Shown piece after piece: positions 42,215 to 50,625 of a stretch of 64,000 nt of DNA. The stretch covers positions 13,365 through 77,364 of the forward strand of contig NZ_CAAFUQ010000057.1 of the NCBI RefSeq assembly GCF_900766215.1, given 5' to 3'. Position numbers and translations under genes: made by a program. Position 1 is the stretch's first letter. Every line of letters begins with the position of its first letter. The stretch comes from an uncultured Finegoldia sp. (GTDB lineage Bacteria > Bacillota > Clostridia > Tissierellales > Peptoniphilaceae). The notes under the pieces were generated by a model, which searched no databases, had not been told where the DNA came from, and was given only the letters and a program-made list of their open reading frames with translations.

Positions 42215-43273
42215 TTAGCAGCAGCAAGAACCGCTGTTTCCATCACAATCACATTCACTTCCTGGACCGTCACAGCCATTGAATAAACCAAAGTGATTTG
42301 TTCTATCGCCGACAATATCAAAGTATTTTTTAAATCTTGTTTCTTCGATCATTGCGCAGCTGTTACCACATACTGCCATTGGCAAATCCTTGTAGAATCT
42401 GTGGTGATCGTCTAGGTCGAAGTAGTGTTCACTACCTAAAATACCTCCACGATAAGTTATGAATTGTCCGTATTGTTCGCATCTATCTTCGATAATTCCT
42501 GGTAATTTCACTGCTCTTACAGTTCTTGATGTGAAGTTCACATTGCCAACTAATTCTTCGATTTTTCTGTTTTCGATTGGTGCCTTAGTGATTTTAGTAT
42601 ATCTGAAATCTTCCCAGCCGATTTTGTGCAACAATCTTCTGAAATCTTCCACATACATTGCTCCTGCTAAGCATTCTCCACGCAATACAGGGTTTTGGTA
42701 GATTTCATCTGAAACTCTTCTGTCTGCAAAAATATCTGAGAAGTACAATTCTCCACCTTTTTTCAAAACTCTCCACACTTCTTTGAACACTTCTTCTTTG
42801 AATGGAGAAAGGTTGATAACGCAGTTACTGATGACAACATCTACCGATTCATCTTCAATACCCAATGATTTCAAATCTTCGATGTAGCCTTTTTTTAACT
42901 CTACGTTTGATTTCTTGTAGCCAAATTTTTCAGCCATTTGGTCTTGATATTTTCTGGCAAAATCCAATTGATCATCTGTCATGTCGACGCCGATTACTTT
43001 TCCGTTTTCACCGACTAATTTAGAAGCGACATACACATCGACCCCTGTTCCACATCCCAAATCCAGCACAGTACATCCTTCAAGTGCTGATGGAATTGGA
43101 GAGCCACAACCGTAAAATCTCTTCAAAAGTTCAGGATTAACCATTCCTCTTATTTTTTTGATATGAAGTGGCATACTATCCGAACAACTACAGATTTGAG
43201 TTTGCATTTTGCCTTCTTTTTCTGTAGTAATATTGCTGTAATATTCTGAAACTTGTTTTCTAATATCTTCCAT
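42215..43273 (-). CDS. arsM: Arsenite methyltransferase (ArsM-like)
   Basis: A 352-residue SAM-dependent methyltransferase that probably methylates trivalent arsenic in the cytoplasm. The SAM motif DLGCGTGVDVYVAS is at about 71-84. Cysteines usual for As(III) binding occur at 56 (RFYGCGSP) and in VVISNCVINL, with more near the N-terminus (CSCSD). The C-terminus has an unusual Cys-rich end (CDGPGSECDCDGNSGSCCC). It starts at ATG 43273 after AGGAGG. It is a single gene with no arsR or arsB beside it. The family is secure; in vivo substrate inferred. Confidence 0.88.
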   Translation of the reverse strand: MEDIRKQVSEYYSNITTEKEGKMQTQICSCSDSMPLHIKKIRGMVNPELLKRFYGCGSPIPSALEGCTVLDLGCGTGVDVYVASKLVGENGKVIGVDMTDDQLDFARKYQDQMAEKFGYKKSNVELKKGYIEDLKSLGIEDESVDVVISNCVINLSPFKEEVFKEVWRVLKKGGELYFSDIFADRRVSDEIYQNPVLRGECLAGAMYVEDFRRLLHKIGWEDFRYTKITKAPIENRKIEELVGNVNFTSRTVRAVKLPGIIEDRCEQYGQFITYRGGILGSEHYFDLDDHHRFYKDLPMAVCGNSCAMIEETRFKKYFDIVGDRTNHFGLFNGCDGPGSECDCDGNSGSCCC

Positions 43274-43401
43274 AAATACCTCCTAATGTTATTCTAATAT
43301 TATTATAACAGTAACAAAGATTATTTCTAGAGTTTTGCATTGGCTCAATTACCCTTGTAAACAAAATAATATGGTATTATATAAAAAAAGGATGTGCGAT
43401 T

Positions 43402-44364
43402 ATGAAAACTGACAAAATAATTTTAAGAAAATTTACAATAAATGATGCAGAAAAAATGTTTGAAAATTGGTCAAGTGACAGCAGGGTTACGAAGTTTTTG
43501 ACATGGAAGCCATACACAAAAGTCTCAGAATCTGAAAATATTATCAAACAATGGATAAATGATGACAAGAACATCAATTTTGCGATTTGTAACACTGACG
43601 ATGAAAACATCGGTAGCATTGCAGCTAGGTTAATCAAAGAAAACCCCAAGACTTATAATATCGGTTATTGTTTGGGATACGATTATTGGTCACAGGGAAT
43701 AATGACCGAGTCTTTGAAACTCGTGCTAAAATATTTGTTTGAAGAAAAACACGCAGTAAGAGTAGAAGCCACACACGACAGGAGAAATCCTGCAAGTGGA
43801 AAAGTAATGATGAACGCAAATATGAAATACGAAGGATGTCTTAGAAAATCAGCCACAAATAACCAAGGTGTTGCAGATTCTTGTATGTATTCTATGATTG
43901 ATGAAGATTACGAATGTGATTTTGTGATTCCTGAATTTGATGAGATGAATTTCAGACAAGAATTGTTGGCGGATGAAAAGACGATGAGTTTCAATGAAAA
44001 ATACGGCGGAGCTATTGATTTCTCAGAAGACAAATGGCAAAGCTGGTATGACAAATGGATAAACTCTGAAGACAGATTTTACTATTATATTATGGGTCGT
44101 AACAAGCCTGTCGGAGAATGTTGTATATATAAGGAAGATGATAGGTGGATTTGCAGTTTAATTGTAAAAGATGAATACAGAAACAACGGCTACGGAAAAA
44201 AAGGGTTGATGTTTTTGATTGATTTGGCAAAAAAACTAGACATAGATGAGCTATATGACAATATTGGTATCAGCAATCATTCATTAAATTTGTTTTTGAA
44301 ATGTGGATTTGAAATCGTGGACACTAATGAAGAGCATTCAACTGTGAGATTTAAAATACGTTAA
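43402..44364 (+). CDS. Tandem GNAT N-acetyltransferase (two domains)
   Basis: A 320-residue protein that contains two acetyltransferase domains. The first (1-175) is RimJ/RimL-like: RKFTINDAEKMFENW at the N-terminus and GYCLGYDYWSQGIMTESLK as the acetyl-CoA site. The second (about 180-320) is a shorter GNAT: WICSLIVKDEYRNNGYGKKGL with the Q/RxxGxG/A-type loop, followed by ISNHSLNLFLKCGFE. Such fusions may modify a protein or small molecule at two sites, or one domain may be regulatory; substrates unknown. Single gene, ATG 43402, with a weak ribosome binding site. Confidence 0.83.
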   Translation: MKTDKIILRKFTINDAEKMFENWSSDSRVTKFLTWKPYTKVSESENIIKQWINDDKNINFAICNTDDENIGSIAARLIKENPKTYNIGYCLGYDYWSQGIMTESLKLVLKYLFEEKHAVRVEATHDRRNPASGKVMMNANMKYEGCLRKSATNNQGVADSCMYSMIDEDYECDFVIPEFDEMNFRQELLADEKTMSFNEKYGGAIDFSEDKWQSWYDKWINSEDRFYYYIMGRNKPVGECCIYKEDDRWICSLIVKDEYRNNGYGKKGLMFLIDLAKKLDIDELYDNIGISNHSLNLFLKCGFEIVDTNEEHSTVRFKIR

Positions 44365-44455
44365 CTTGTATTAATTTTTTGCTAGTAGTATGATGTAATA
44401 TATATTTTTATTTTTAGATATTTGAATTAGATTGAATTTTAGAATGGATGATTAG

Positions 44456-45796
44456 ATGAAGAATAAGAAATTTTACAGAAGAGCGATAGAGGTCGCATGG
44501 CCGTCGGTGTTGGAGAGTTTTTTCATAGCACTTGCGGGAATTATCGACACTTATATGGTATCTTCGATTGGAAGCTCTGCAGTAGCGGCAGTAGGTCTTA
44601 CAACGCAACCTAAATTTATAGCATTGTCGATATTTTTCGCCATAAACATCGCAACATCAGCACTTGTAGCCAGACGTCTCGGTGAAGAAGACAAAGAAGG
44701 AGCAAACAGAATACTTGTCACAGCGATTATCATGGGACTTGTTCTAACAGTTGTGATAAGCACTTTGATGGTGTATTTTTCAGATAGCATATTGAGACTT
44801 GCAGGAAGTAACTCAGACACGCATACTGATGCACTGAATTATTTCAGGATAATAATGGGTGGAATGCTTTTTTCCGTAGTTAGCATGGCGATAAATGCAG
44901 CACAAAGAGGATCGGGAAACACGAGAATTGCCTTCACGACCAACTTAGTGTCTAGTATTGTCAATATATTTTTCAACTACTGTTTGATAGGTGGTAATTT
45001 TGGTTTTCCGAAGATGGAAGTTTCAGGAGCAGCGCTTGCAACAGTACTTGGAACAGTCGTAAGTAGTATTATGTGCATCAGATCTCTTTTCAGAAAAGAT
45101 GGTTTCGTACAAATCAAATACATTTTCAAGAAGAAAATCAAACCAACAGTTGAAGTATTCACAAGTATCGTCAAACTTGGAACCAATTTGTTCGTAGAAA
45201 ATATAGCCATGAGAATCGGATTCTTGACAACAGCATTGATGGCAGCAGGACTAGGAACTGACACATTTGCAGCACACAACGTAGGAATGAATCTTCTTAG
45301 CATTTGTTTTGCGTTCGCAGACGGGATGCAAGTTGCAGCAGTCGTTCTAACAGGATCAAGCCTTGGCGCTGGCAAGAAAGAAAACGCCAAGATTTACGGC
45401 AAAGTCTGCCAACGAATAGGACTTATGATATCTCTTGTACTATCTTTGATATTGTTGTTATTTGGAAAAGGAATATTCCATTTGTTCTTCGACAAACTCT
45501 CCATCATAGAAACAGGAGAAATCATCGCAAGATTCATCACAGTAATAGTCCTTCTACAAATCTCACAAATCATCTACGGAGGATGTTTGAGATCAGCAGG
45601 TGATGTAAAATACACATTAATCTCTTCAATCATAAGTGTAACAATCATAAGGACAGTAGTAACATACATCCTTGTATCTGTGTTTGAAATGGGAATCGTG
45701 GGAATATGGCTAGGAATCTTCTCCGACCAATTCTCTAGATACATGTTCAATTCAATCAGATTTAGACAAGGTAAATGGGTTAACATTAAAATATAA
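44456..45796 (+). CDS. MATE family efflux transporter
   Basis: A 446-residue membrane transporter of the multidrug and toxic compound extrusion family, normally Na+ or H+ driven. Twelve hydrophobic helices; N-terminal half starts EVAWPSVLESFFIALAGIIDTYM, and the second half starts near ENIAMRIGFLTTALMAAGLG. The GSSAVAAVGLTTQP and RGSGNTR segments are typical. The start ATG 44456 has only a weak ribosome binding site (GGATGATTAG). Single gene ending in a long stem-loop. Confidence 0.9.
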   Translation: MKNKKFYRRAIEVAWPSVLESFFIALAGIIDTYMVSSIGSSAVAAVGLTTQPKFIALSIFFAINIATSALVARRLGEEDKEGANRILVTAIIMGLVLTVVISTLMVYFSDSILRLAGSNSDTHTDALNYFRIIMGGMLFSVVSMAINAAQRGSGNTRIAFTTNLVSSIVNIFFNYCLIGGNFGFPKMEVSGAALATVLGTVVSSIMCIRSLFRKDGFVQIKYIFKKKIKPTVEVFTSIVKLGTNLFVENIAMRIGFLTTALMAAGLGTDTFAAHNVGMNLLSICFAFADGMQVAAVVLTGSSLGAGKKENAKIYGKVCQRIGLMISLVLSLILLLFGKGIFHLFFDKLSIIETGEIIARFITVIVLLQISQIIYGGCLRSAGDVKYTLISSIISVTIIRTVVTYILVSVFEMGIVGIWLGIFSDQFSRYMFNSIRFRQGKWVNIKI

Positions 45797-45797
45797 A

Positions 45798-45874
45798 AAA
45801 TCGTCTCGTTTTGATATGTACCATCCTTACTGGATGACCCGGTAAAGATGGCACACATCATTTTGAGACGATTT
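45798..45874. terminator. Long multi-part stem-loop between convergent genes
   Basis: AAATCGTCTC (45798-45807) pairs with GAGACGATTT (45865-45874). Inner pairing TGATATGT / ACACATCA (with a mismatch) and CCATC / GATGG continues the stem around a loop. Both flanks have A/T runs, so it can terminate both convergent genes, but it is much larger than needed for that. Confidence 0.75.
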
Positions 45875-45876
45875 TT

Positions 45877-46410
45877 TTAATACTCATGTTTGAAAGCATA
45901 TGCAATATATTTAACGCCAGATATTGTCAAATACATTCCGATTAAAAATACAACCGTAAAAGATGCTCTTAAAGGATTGTACAACATCATAATTCCAAGA
46001 ATTAAAGTAATAATATTAATTATGATATTAAGATGGTAAAGTCCACCTGGAACAAACCTTAGATATCTTCCGAAACTAATATCGTTGATTGAATCGATAA
46101 TAAACCAAATCGAGAACACATACGGAATGATCAATACAGCAGATTCGACATTAAAAACAAGAATGAGGCCAAGTATTATATCTATTATGCTTATCCAAAA
46201 GAATAATTTTATGTTCAGACTTGTAAAATCTTTTATATTTTTATAAATTAAAACTCCGCCTACGCCTTTAACAATTGCAATTATTCCAAAATAAATCACC
46301 AGACTCGCTAAGCTGGCATATGGATTTTTAAAAGCTATGAATGAAACTATAATAAAACAAATACCTGTAATAAGAGACATCCAATCAACTGATTTCTTTT
46401 CTTCTACCAT
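45877..46410 (-). CDS. HdeD/DUF308 family membrane protein
   Basis: A 177-residue protein of six hydrophobic helices arranged as three helix pairs, with NPYASLASLVIYFGIIAIVKG and NPLRASFTVVFLIGMYLTISGVKYI as the repeated HdeD/DUF308 blocks. The family name comes from E. coli HdeD, an acid-resistance membrane protein; function in Firmicutes is unknown. It starts at ATG 46410 after GGAGG. Single gene. Confidence 0.85.
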   Translation of the reverse strand: MVEEKKSVDWMSLITGICFIIVSFIAFKNPYASLASLVIYFGIIAIVKGVGGVLIYKNIKDFTSLNIKLFFWISIIDIILGLILVFNVESAVLIIPYVFSIWFIIDSINDISFGRYLRFVPGGLYHLNIIINIITLILGIMMLYNPLRASFTVVFLIGMYLTISGVKYIAYAFKHEY

Positions 46411-46509
46411 ACTAACACCTCCTTAAATTGTTGATATACTTTATATACCCAGATTTAAAGAATATTATTCACTAAATATTAAAAAAATTATTAACAACAC
46501 TTTGTTGAA

Positions 46510-46565
46510 AGTTAAAACGAAAATTGTTGGATGAAAATTTGTCGCAAGTTAAAACGAAAAATGTT
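46510..46565. repeat. Direct repeat of AGTTAAAACGAAAAxTGTT
   Basis: Two nearly identical 19 bp copies at 46510-46528 and 46547-46565, 37 bp apart, in the AT-rich gap between the HdeD-like gene and the S10 operon. Confidence 0.6.
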
Positions 46566-46597
46566 ACCGAAAATTACTGACGACACTTCTTAGCAAT

Positions 46598-46783
46598 AAA
46601 AACAAAAATAGTTTTAGCTAAGAATATCATTCGTAAAAAATAATCACAAATTCTAGCGAAGTGAACCGTGAAAAAATCTCACTCGTGCCAGAGCGAAGCT
46701 CGCACTTGAGATTTTAGGTTCACAAGCTTTGAATTTGTCTATTTTTGGAGACAGATATTCGTGCTAAATTATTTTTGTTTTTG
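46598..46783. repeat. Large imperfect inverted repeat
   Basis: The left arm (46598-46690) and right arm (46692-46783) pair imperfectly over most of their length. Clear blocks are AACAAAAATA/TATTTTTGTT-like outer ends, GAATATC/GATATTC, ACAAATTC/GAATTTGT, GTGAACC/GGTTCAC and AAAATCTCA/TGAGATTTT-like inner arms, with a GC-rich tip near GAGCGAAGCTCGC. It has no open frame. A folded, non-coding element or a remnant of a miniature inverted-repeat transposable element are both possible. Confidence 0.65.
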
Positions 46784-46922
46784 AGATACGCTTAGCAAGC
46801 GAAAATCTATAAAAAAATCTCCCGAAACTCATTTTATTCCACGTGCTTTTATTATATAATAAGGAAGGAAACAAATTTTTCGTAAAAATGTTGAAATTTT
46901 ACAAAAAAACTTCAAAAAAGTG

Positions 46923-46951
46923 TTGACATTGTAGTATAGACAATGTATAAT
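46923..46951 (+). promoter_or_regulatory. S10 operon promoter
   Basis: TTGACA at 46923-46928 and TATAAT at 46946-46951, 17 bp apart: both hexamers match consensus. Confidence 0.88.
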
Positions 46952-46957
46952 ACCAGT

Positions 46958-47171
46958 TGTGCCTAAAGTTAGTAAGCGTAGAAGTGGAAGGTTGCTCGGG
47001 AAACGTGATTAATCTTCCGAGGTAATTTTCACCGAGAAGTCCTACAAGATTAGGGCGATGGGTTAAACTTTTTAAAAAAGTTTTTTAAATTTTAGGTCAC
47101 TGTACACCCGGGAGGGTGTATGAACATAACCCAGCAAGACGCTTCTTCAAAAATTTAGAGGAGGTGCCTAA
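46958..47171 (+). promoter_or_regulatory. S10 operon leader
   Basis: About 210 nt of untranslated RNA before rpsJ. It contains a perfect hairpin TACACCC-GGGA-GGGTGTA (47103-47120) followed by a segment (CAGCAAGACGCTTCTTC) of the kind found in clostridial S10 leaders. Autogenous control by a ribosomal protein (L4 in several bacteria) is plausible but not shown by sequence alone. Confidence 0.6.
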
Positions 47172-47480
47172 ATGGCAAATCAAAAAATCAGAATCAGACT
47201 AAGAGCTTATGATCACGAATTAATCGATCAATCAGCTCAAAAAATCGTTGAGGCAGCTAAGAGAACTGACGTTAAAGTTTCAGGTCCTATTCCGTTGCCA
47301 ACAGAAAAAGAAGTTATTACAATCTTAAGAGCTGTTCACAAGTACAAAGACTCAAGAGAACAATTCGAACAAAGAACACATAAGAGATTAATCGATATCA
47401 TTAATCCTAACGCAAAGACATTGGAAGCGCTTAAAAAGCTTAACCTTCCTGCCGGCGTAGATATCGAAATTAAACTTTAA
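47172..47480 (+). CDS. rpsJ: 30S ribosomal protein S10
   Basis: A 102-residue protein of the small-subunit head and also a partner of NusB in antitermination. The family core is complete: IRIRLRAYDHELIDQSAQKIVEAA and the loop VSGPIPLPTEKEV, then SREQFEQRTHKRLIDI. It starts the S10-spc-alpha cluster; GAGGAGG lies before ATG 47172. It is transcribed from the promoter at 46923 behind a long leader. Confidence 0.98.
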   Translation: MANQKIRIRLRAYDHELIDQSAQKIVEAAKRTDVKVSGPIPLPTEKEVITILRAVHKYKDSREQFEQRTHKRLIDIINPNAKTLEALKKLNLPAGVDIEIKL

Positions 47481-47555
47481 TCTTAGTATGATTGTAAAGC
47501 AATCCGCTGTAAGTAAAATTTTAATGTGGATATCACACTATAGGAGGTGTACTCA

Positions 47556-48185
47556 ATGAAGAGTATTTTAGGTAAAAAAATCGGAATGACTCAAATCTTC
47601 GACGAAGATGGTACTGTTGTTCCAGTAACTGTCATTGAAGCGGGTCCAATGGTTGTTACACAAATCAAAACTAAAGAAAAAGAAGGATATAACGCAATTC
47701 AAGTTGGTTACATTGAAAAGAAAGAAAAACATGTAAACCAACCAATGAGAGGTCATTTTGGCAAAGCAGGCGTTTCATTCAAGAAACACTTAAGAGAGTT
47801 CAAAATTAATGATGACGAACAATTTAACCTTGGCGATGAAATCAAATTAGATATTTTCCAAGACGGAGACGTTGTGGATGTTATCGGTATTTCAAAAGGT
47901 AAGGGAACTCAAGGTGCAATAGTTAGACACAACTATTCAAGAGGACCTATGGGACACGGTTCTAAATCACACAGAGTTGCAGGTGCAAGAAGTGCCGGAT
48001 CTTATCCAGCAAGAGTTTTCAAAGGACGTAAAGGTTCTGGAAAGATGGGTCACGACCGTGTAACTGTTCAAAACTTGAAAATTGTTAAAGTTGACAATGA
48101 AAGAAACTTACTTCTTATTAAGGGAGCTGTTCCAGGAAACAAAGGTGGAGTAGTTACTGTTAGAGAAGCTATTAAGTCAAAATAG
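47556..48185 (+). CDS. rplC: 50S ribosomal protein L3
   Basis: A 209-residue early-assembly protein of the large subunit near the peptidyl transferase centre. LGKKIGMTQIFDEDGTVVPVTVIEAGP and the central GTQGAIVRHNYSRGPMGHGSKSHR loop are typical. ATG 47556 is chosen over GTG 47547, which lies only 1-2 bases from the AGGAGG ribosome binding site. Confidence 0.98.
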   Translation: MKSILGKKIGMTQIFDEDGTVVPVTVIEAGPMVVTQIKTKEKEGYNAIQVGYIEKKEKHVNQPMRGHFGKAGVSFKKHLREFKINDDEQFNLGDEIKLDIFQDGDVVDVIGISKGKGTQGAIVRHNYSRGPMGHGSKSHRVAGARSAGSYPARVFKGRKGSGKMGHDRVTVQNLKIVKVDNERNLLLIKGAVPGNKGGVVTVREAIKSK

Positions 48186-48200
48186 GAAGGAGGATGAAAC

Positions 48201-48824
48201 ATGCCTAAAGTTCAAATTTTAAACCAACAAGGAGAAAATGTTGGAGAATTAGAATTAAATGAAGCCATTTTCGGCGTTGATGTTAATGAGCACGTTGTTT
48301 ACGAAGTAGTTAAAAACCAACTTGCTAATAAAAGACAAGGCACACAATCTGCTAAAACTCGTAGTGAGGTAAGAGGTGGAGGAAAGAAGCCTTGGAGACA
48401 AAAAGGTACAGGTAGAGCAAGACAAGGATCTATTAGATCTCCACAATGGAGAGGTGGTGGGGTAGTATTCGCTCCAAAGCCTAGAGATTACAGCTACGCT
48501 GTTCCTAAGAAAGTTAGAAGACTTGCAATCAAATCAGTGTTAACTTCAAAGGTTAATGACAATGAAATGATCGTTTTAGATAAATTAAACTTAGATGCTA
48601 TTAGCACTAAAAAAGCTGTTGAAGTTTTGAAGAACATCAAAGCTGATAAGAAAGCATTAGTAGTTATTGATAAAAATGATGATACACTTTACAGATCATT
48701 TAGAAACATTGAAAATGTAGCTATTTGCGAAGCTAGATTAATCAATGTATATGATTGTTTGAAATACAACTCATTAGTTATTACAACTGATGCTGTTAAA
48801 ATTCTTGAGGAGGTGTTTCAATAA
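48201..48824 (+). CDS. rplD: 50S ribosomal protein L4
   Basis: A 207-residue protein lining the peptide exit tunnel. The tunnel loop KTRSEVRGGGKKPWRQKGTGRARQGSIRSPQWRGGG is intact. In several bacteria L4 represses its own S10 operon; the long leader before rpsJ makes that possible here. It overlaps rplW by one base (TAATG). Confidence 0.98.
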   Translation: MPKVQILNQQGENVGELELNEAIFGVDVNEHVVYEVVKNQLANKRQGTQSAKTRSEVRGGGKKPWRQKGTGRARQGSIRSPQWRGGGVVFAPKPRDYSYAVPKKVRRLAIKSVLTSKVNDNEMIVLDKLNLDAISTKKAVEVLKNIKADKKALVVIDKNDDTLYRSFRNIENVAICEARLINVYDCLKYNSLVITTDAVKILEEVFQ

Positions 48825-49114
48825 TGAAATCACCATATGATATTATTTTGAAACCAATTATTTCTGAAGATTCTATGGAAAAAATGGAAGACAAGAAATA
48901 TGTATTCAAAGTAGATAAAAATGCGAATAAAATAGAAATCAGAAACGCTATCGAAAAGATTTTTGATGTTAAAGTAAAATCTGTTAACACTATGAACGTT
49001 AAAGGAAAAGTTAAGAGAATGGGCGCTCACAGTGGTAAGAGATCTGATTGGAAGAAAGCTATAGTTGCATTAACAGAAGATTCAAAAGAAATTGAATTTT
49101 TCGAAGGAATGTAA
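48824..49114 (+). CDS. rplW: 50S ribosomal protein L23
   Basis: A 96-residue protein at the tunnel exit, docking site for trigger factor and SRP. YDIILKPIISEDSMEKMEDKKYVFKVDKNANKIEI and the loop VNTMNVKGKVKRMG are standard. Its ATG overlaps the rplD stop codon. Confidence 0.98.
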   Translation: MKSPYDIILKPIISEDSMEKMEDKKYVFKVDKNANKIEIRNAIEKIFDVKVKSVNTMNVKGKVKRMGAHSGKRSDWKKAIVALTEDSKEIEFFEGM

Positions 49115-49130
49115 TTAAGGGGGTAAAAAC

Positions 49131-49961
49131 ATGGCAATAAAAAAATATAAACCGACTTCTGCCGGTGTACGTGGTATGAGTGTTTTATCTTTTGATGAAA
49201 TCACAAAAACTACTCCTGAAAAATCATTAACTGTTAGCTTAAACAAATCTGGCGGAAGAAACTCTTATGGTAGAGTTACTACTCGTCACAGAGGCGGCGG
49301 AGCTAAGAGAAAATATAGAATTATAGATTTTAAGAGAAATAAAGACGGTATCAAAGCTGTTGTTAAATCAATCGAATACGATCCAAACAGAACAGCAAAT
49401 ATCGCTTTGTTACAATATGAAGATGGTGAAAAGAGATACATCATTCAACCACAAGGTTTAAAAGTTGGAGATGTAGTTGAAAGTGGTGCGGATGTAGATA
49501 TCATTCCTGGTAATGCTCTTCCATTGAGAAACATTCCAGTAGGTACTACAGTTCACAACATTGAAATGAAAGTTGGCAAAGGAGCTCAATTAGTTAGAAC
49601 AGCTGGTGCTGAAGCACAACTTATGGCTAAAGAAGGTAAATTTGCTCAATTAAGATTACCATCAGGAGAATTTAGATTAATTCACCTTGACTGTAAAGCT
49701 ACTGTAGGTCAAGTTGGAAATATCTCTCACGAATTGGTTACAATTGGTAAGGCTGGACGTAACAGACACTTAGGTAAGAGACCTTACGTAAGAGGTTCAG
49801 CAATGAACCCAGTAGATCACCCTCACGGTGGTGGTGAAGGTAGAGCACCAATCGGTAGACCAGCTCCTTCAACTCCATGGGGTAAACCAGCACTTGGACT
49901 TAAGACTCGTAAGAAAAACAAAAAGTCTAATAAGTACATTGTAAGAAGAAGAAAGAAATAA
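49131..49961 (+). CDS. rplB: 50S ribosomal protein L2
   Basis: A 276-residue protein needed for subunit joining and peptidyl transfer. RHRGGGAKRKYRIIDFKR near the N-terminus and the conserved MNPVDHPHGGGEGRAP loop, including the essential His, are present. It follows rplW with a GGGGGT ribosome binding site. Full length. Confidence 0.98.
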   Translation: MAIKKYKPTSAGVRGMSVLSFDEITKTTPEKSLTVSLNKSGGRNSYGRVTTRHRGGGAKRKYRIIDFKRNKDGIKAVVKSIEYDPNRTANIALLQYEDGEKRYIIQPQGLKVGDVVESGADVDIIPGNALPLRNIPVGTTVHNIEMKVGKGAQLVRTAGAEAQLMAKEGKFAQLRLPSGEFRLIHLDCKATVGQVGNISHELVTIGKAGRNRHLGKRPYVRGSAMNPVDHPHGGGEGRAPIGRPAPSTPWGKPALGLKTRKKNKKSNKYIVRRRKK

Positions 49962-49973
49962 CGGAGGGATAGA

Positions 49974-50258
49974 ATGAGTAGATCACTTAAAAAAGGACCT
50001 TTCTGCGATGAACACTTAATGAAGAAAGTGGAAGAACTTAACAAAAACGATGAAAAGAAGATTATTAAAACTTGGTCTCGTCGTTCTACAATATTCCCTA
50101 ACTTCGTAGGTCACACAATTGCAGTTCACGATGGAAGAAAGCATGTACCTGTTTATATTACTGACGATATGGTTGGTCATAAATTAGGAGAATTTGTTCC
50201 TACAAGAACATACAAAGGTCACATTAAAAACGAAAAAACGAGTAAGGTTCGTAATTAA
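49974..50258 (+). CDS. rpsS: 30S ribosomal protein S19
   Basis: A 94-residue protein of the small-subunit head that contacts the A-site. SRSLKKGPFCDEHLMKKVEEL, IKTWSRRSTIFPNFVGHTIAVHDGRKHVPVYI and the closing FVPTRTYKGH are as expected. GGAGGG before ATG 49974. Confidence 0.98.
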   Translation: MSRSLKKGPFCDEHLMKKVEELNKNDEKKIIKTWSRRSTIFPNFVGHTIAVHDGRKHVPVYITDDMVGHKLGEFVPTRTYKGHIKNEKTSKVRN

Positions 50259-50275
50259 TATAAGGAGGTATGACA

Positions 50276-50614
50276 ATGCAAGCTAAAGCTATAGCGAAAT
50301 ATGTACGTATTTCTCCTCTAAAAGTTAACTTTATATGCAAAGAAATTAGAGGTAAACAAGTTGATGAAGCCCTTGCTATATTGAAATTCACTCCTAAAAA
50401 AGGTGCTAGAATTTTAGAAAAAGTGCTAAATTCAGCAATTGCAAACGCAGAACACAATTTTGGATTAAACAGAGAAGATCTTTTTGTATCACAAGCATAC
50501 GCTAATAATGCTCCAGTAATGAAAAGATGGAGACCAAAAGCTAAAGGAATGGCTTATCCAATCCTTAAAAGATCAAGTCATGTTGGCGTAGTTGTAGAAG
50601 AAAGAGAATTATAA
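50276..50614 (+). CDS. rplV: 50S ribosomal protein L22
   Basis: A 112-residue tunnel protein. MQAKAIAKYVRISPLKVNFICKEIRGK and the loop ending MKRWRPKAKGMAYPILKRSSH are typical. ATG 50276 is chosen because the in-frame ATG at 50270 directly abuts the AAGGAGG ribosome binding site. Confidence 0.97.
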   Translation: MQAKAIAKYVRISPLKVNFICKEIRGKQVDEALAILKFTPKKGARILEKVLNSAIANAEHNFGLNREDLFVSQAYANNAPVMKRWRPKAKGMAYPILKRSSHVGVVVEEREL

Positions 50615-50625
50615 GGAGGAGTCTG

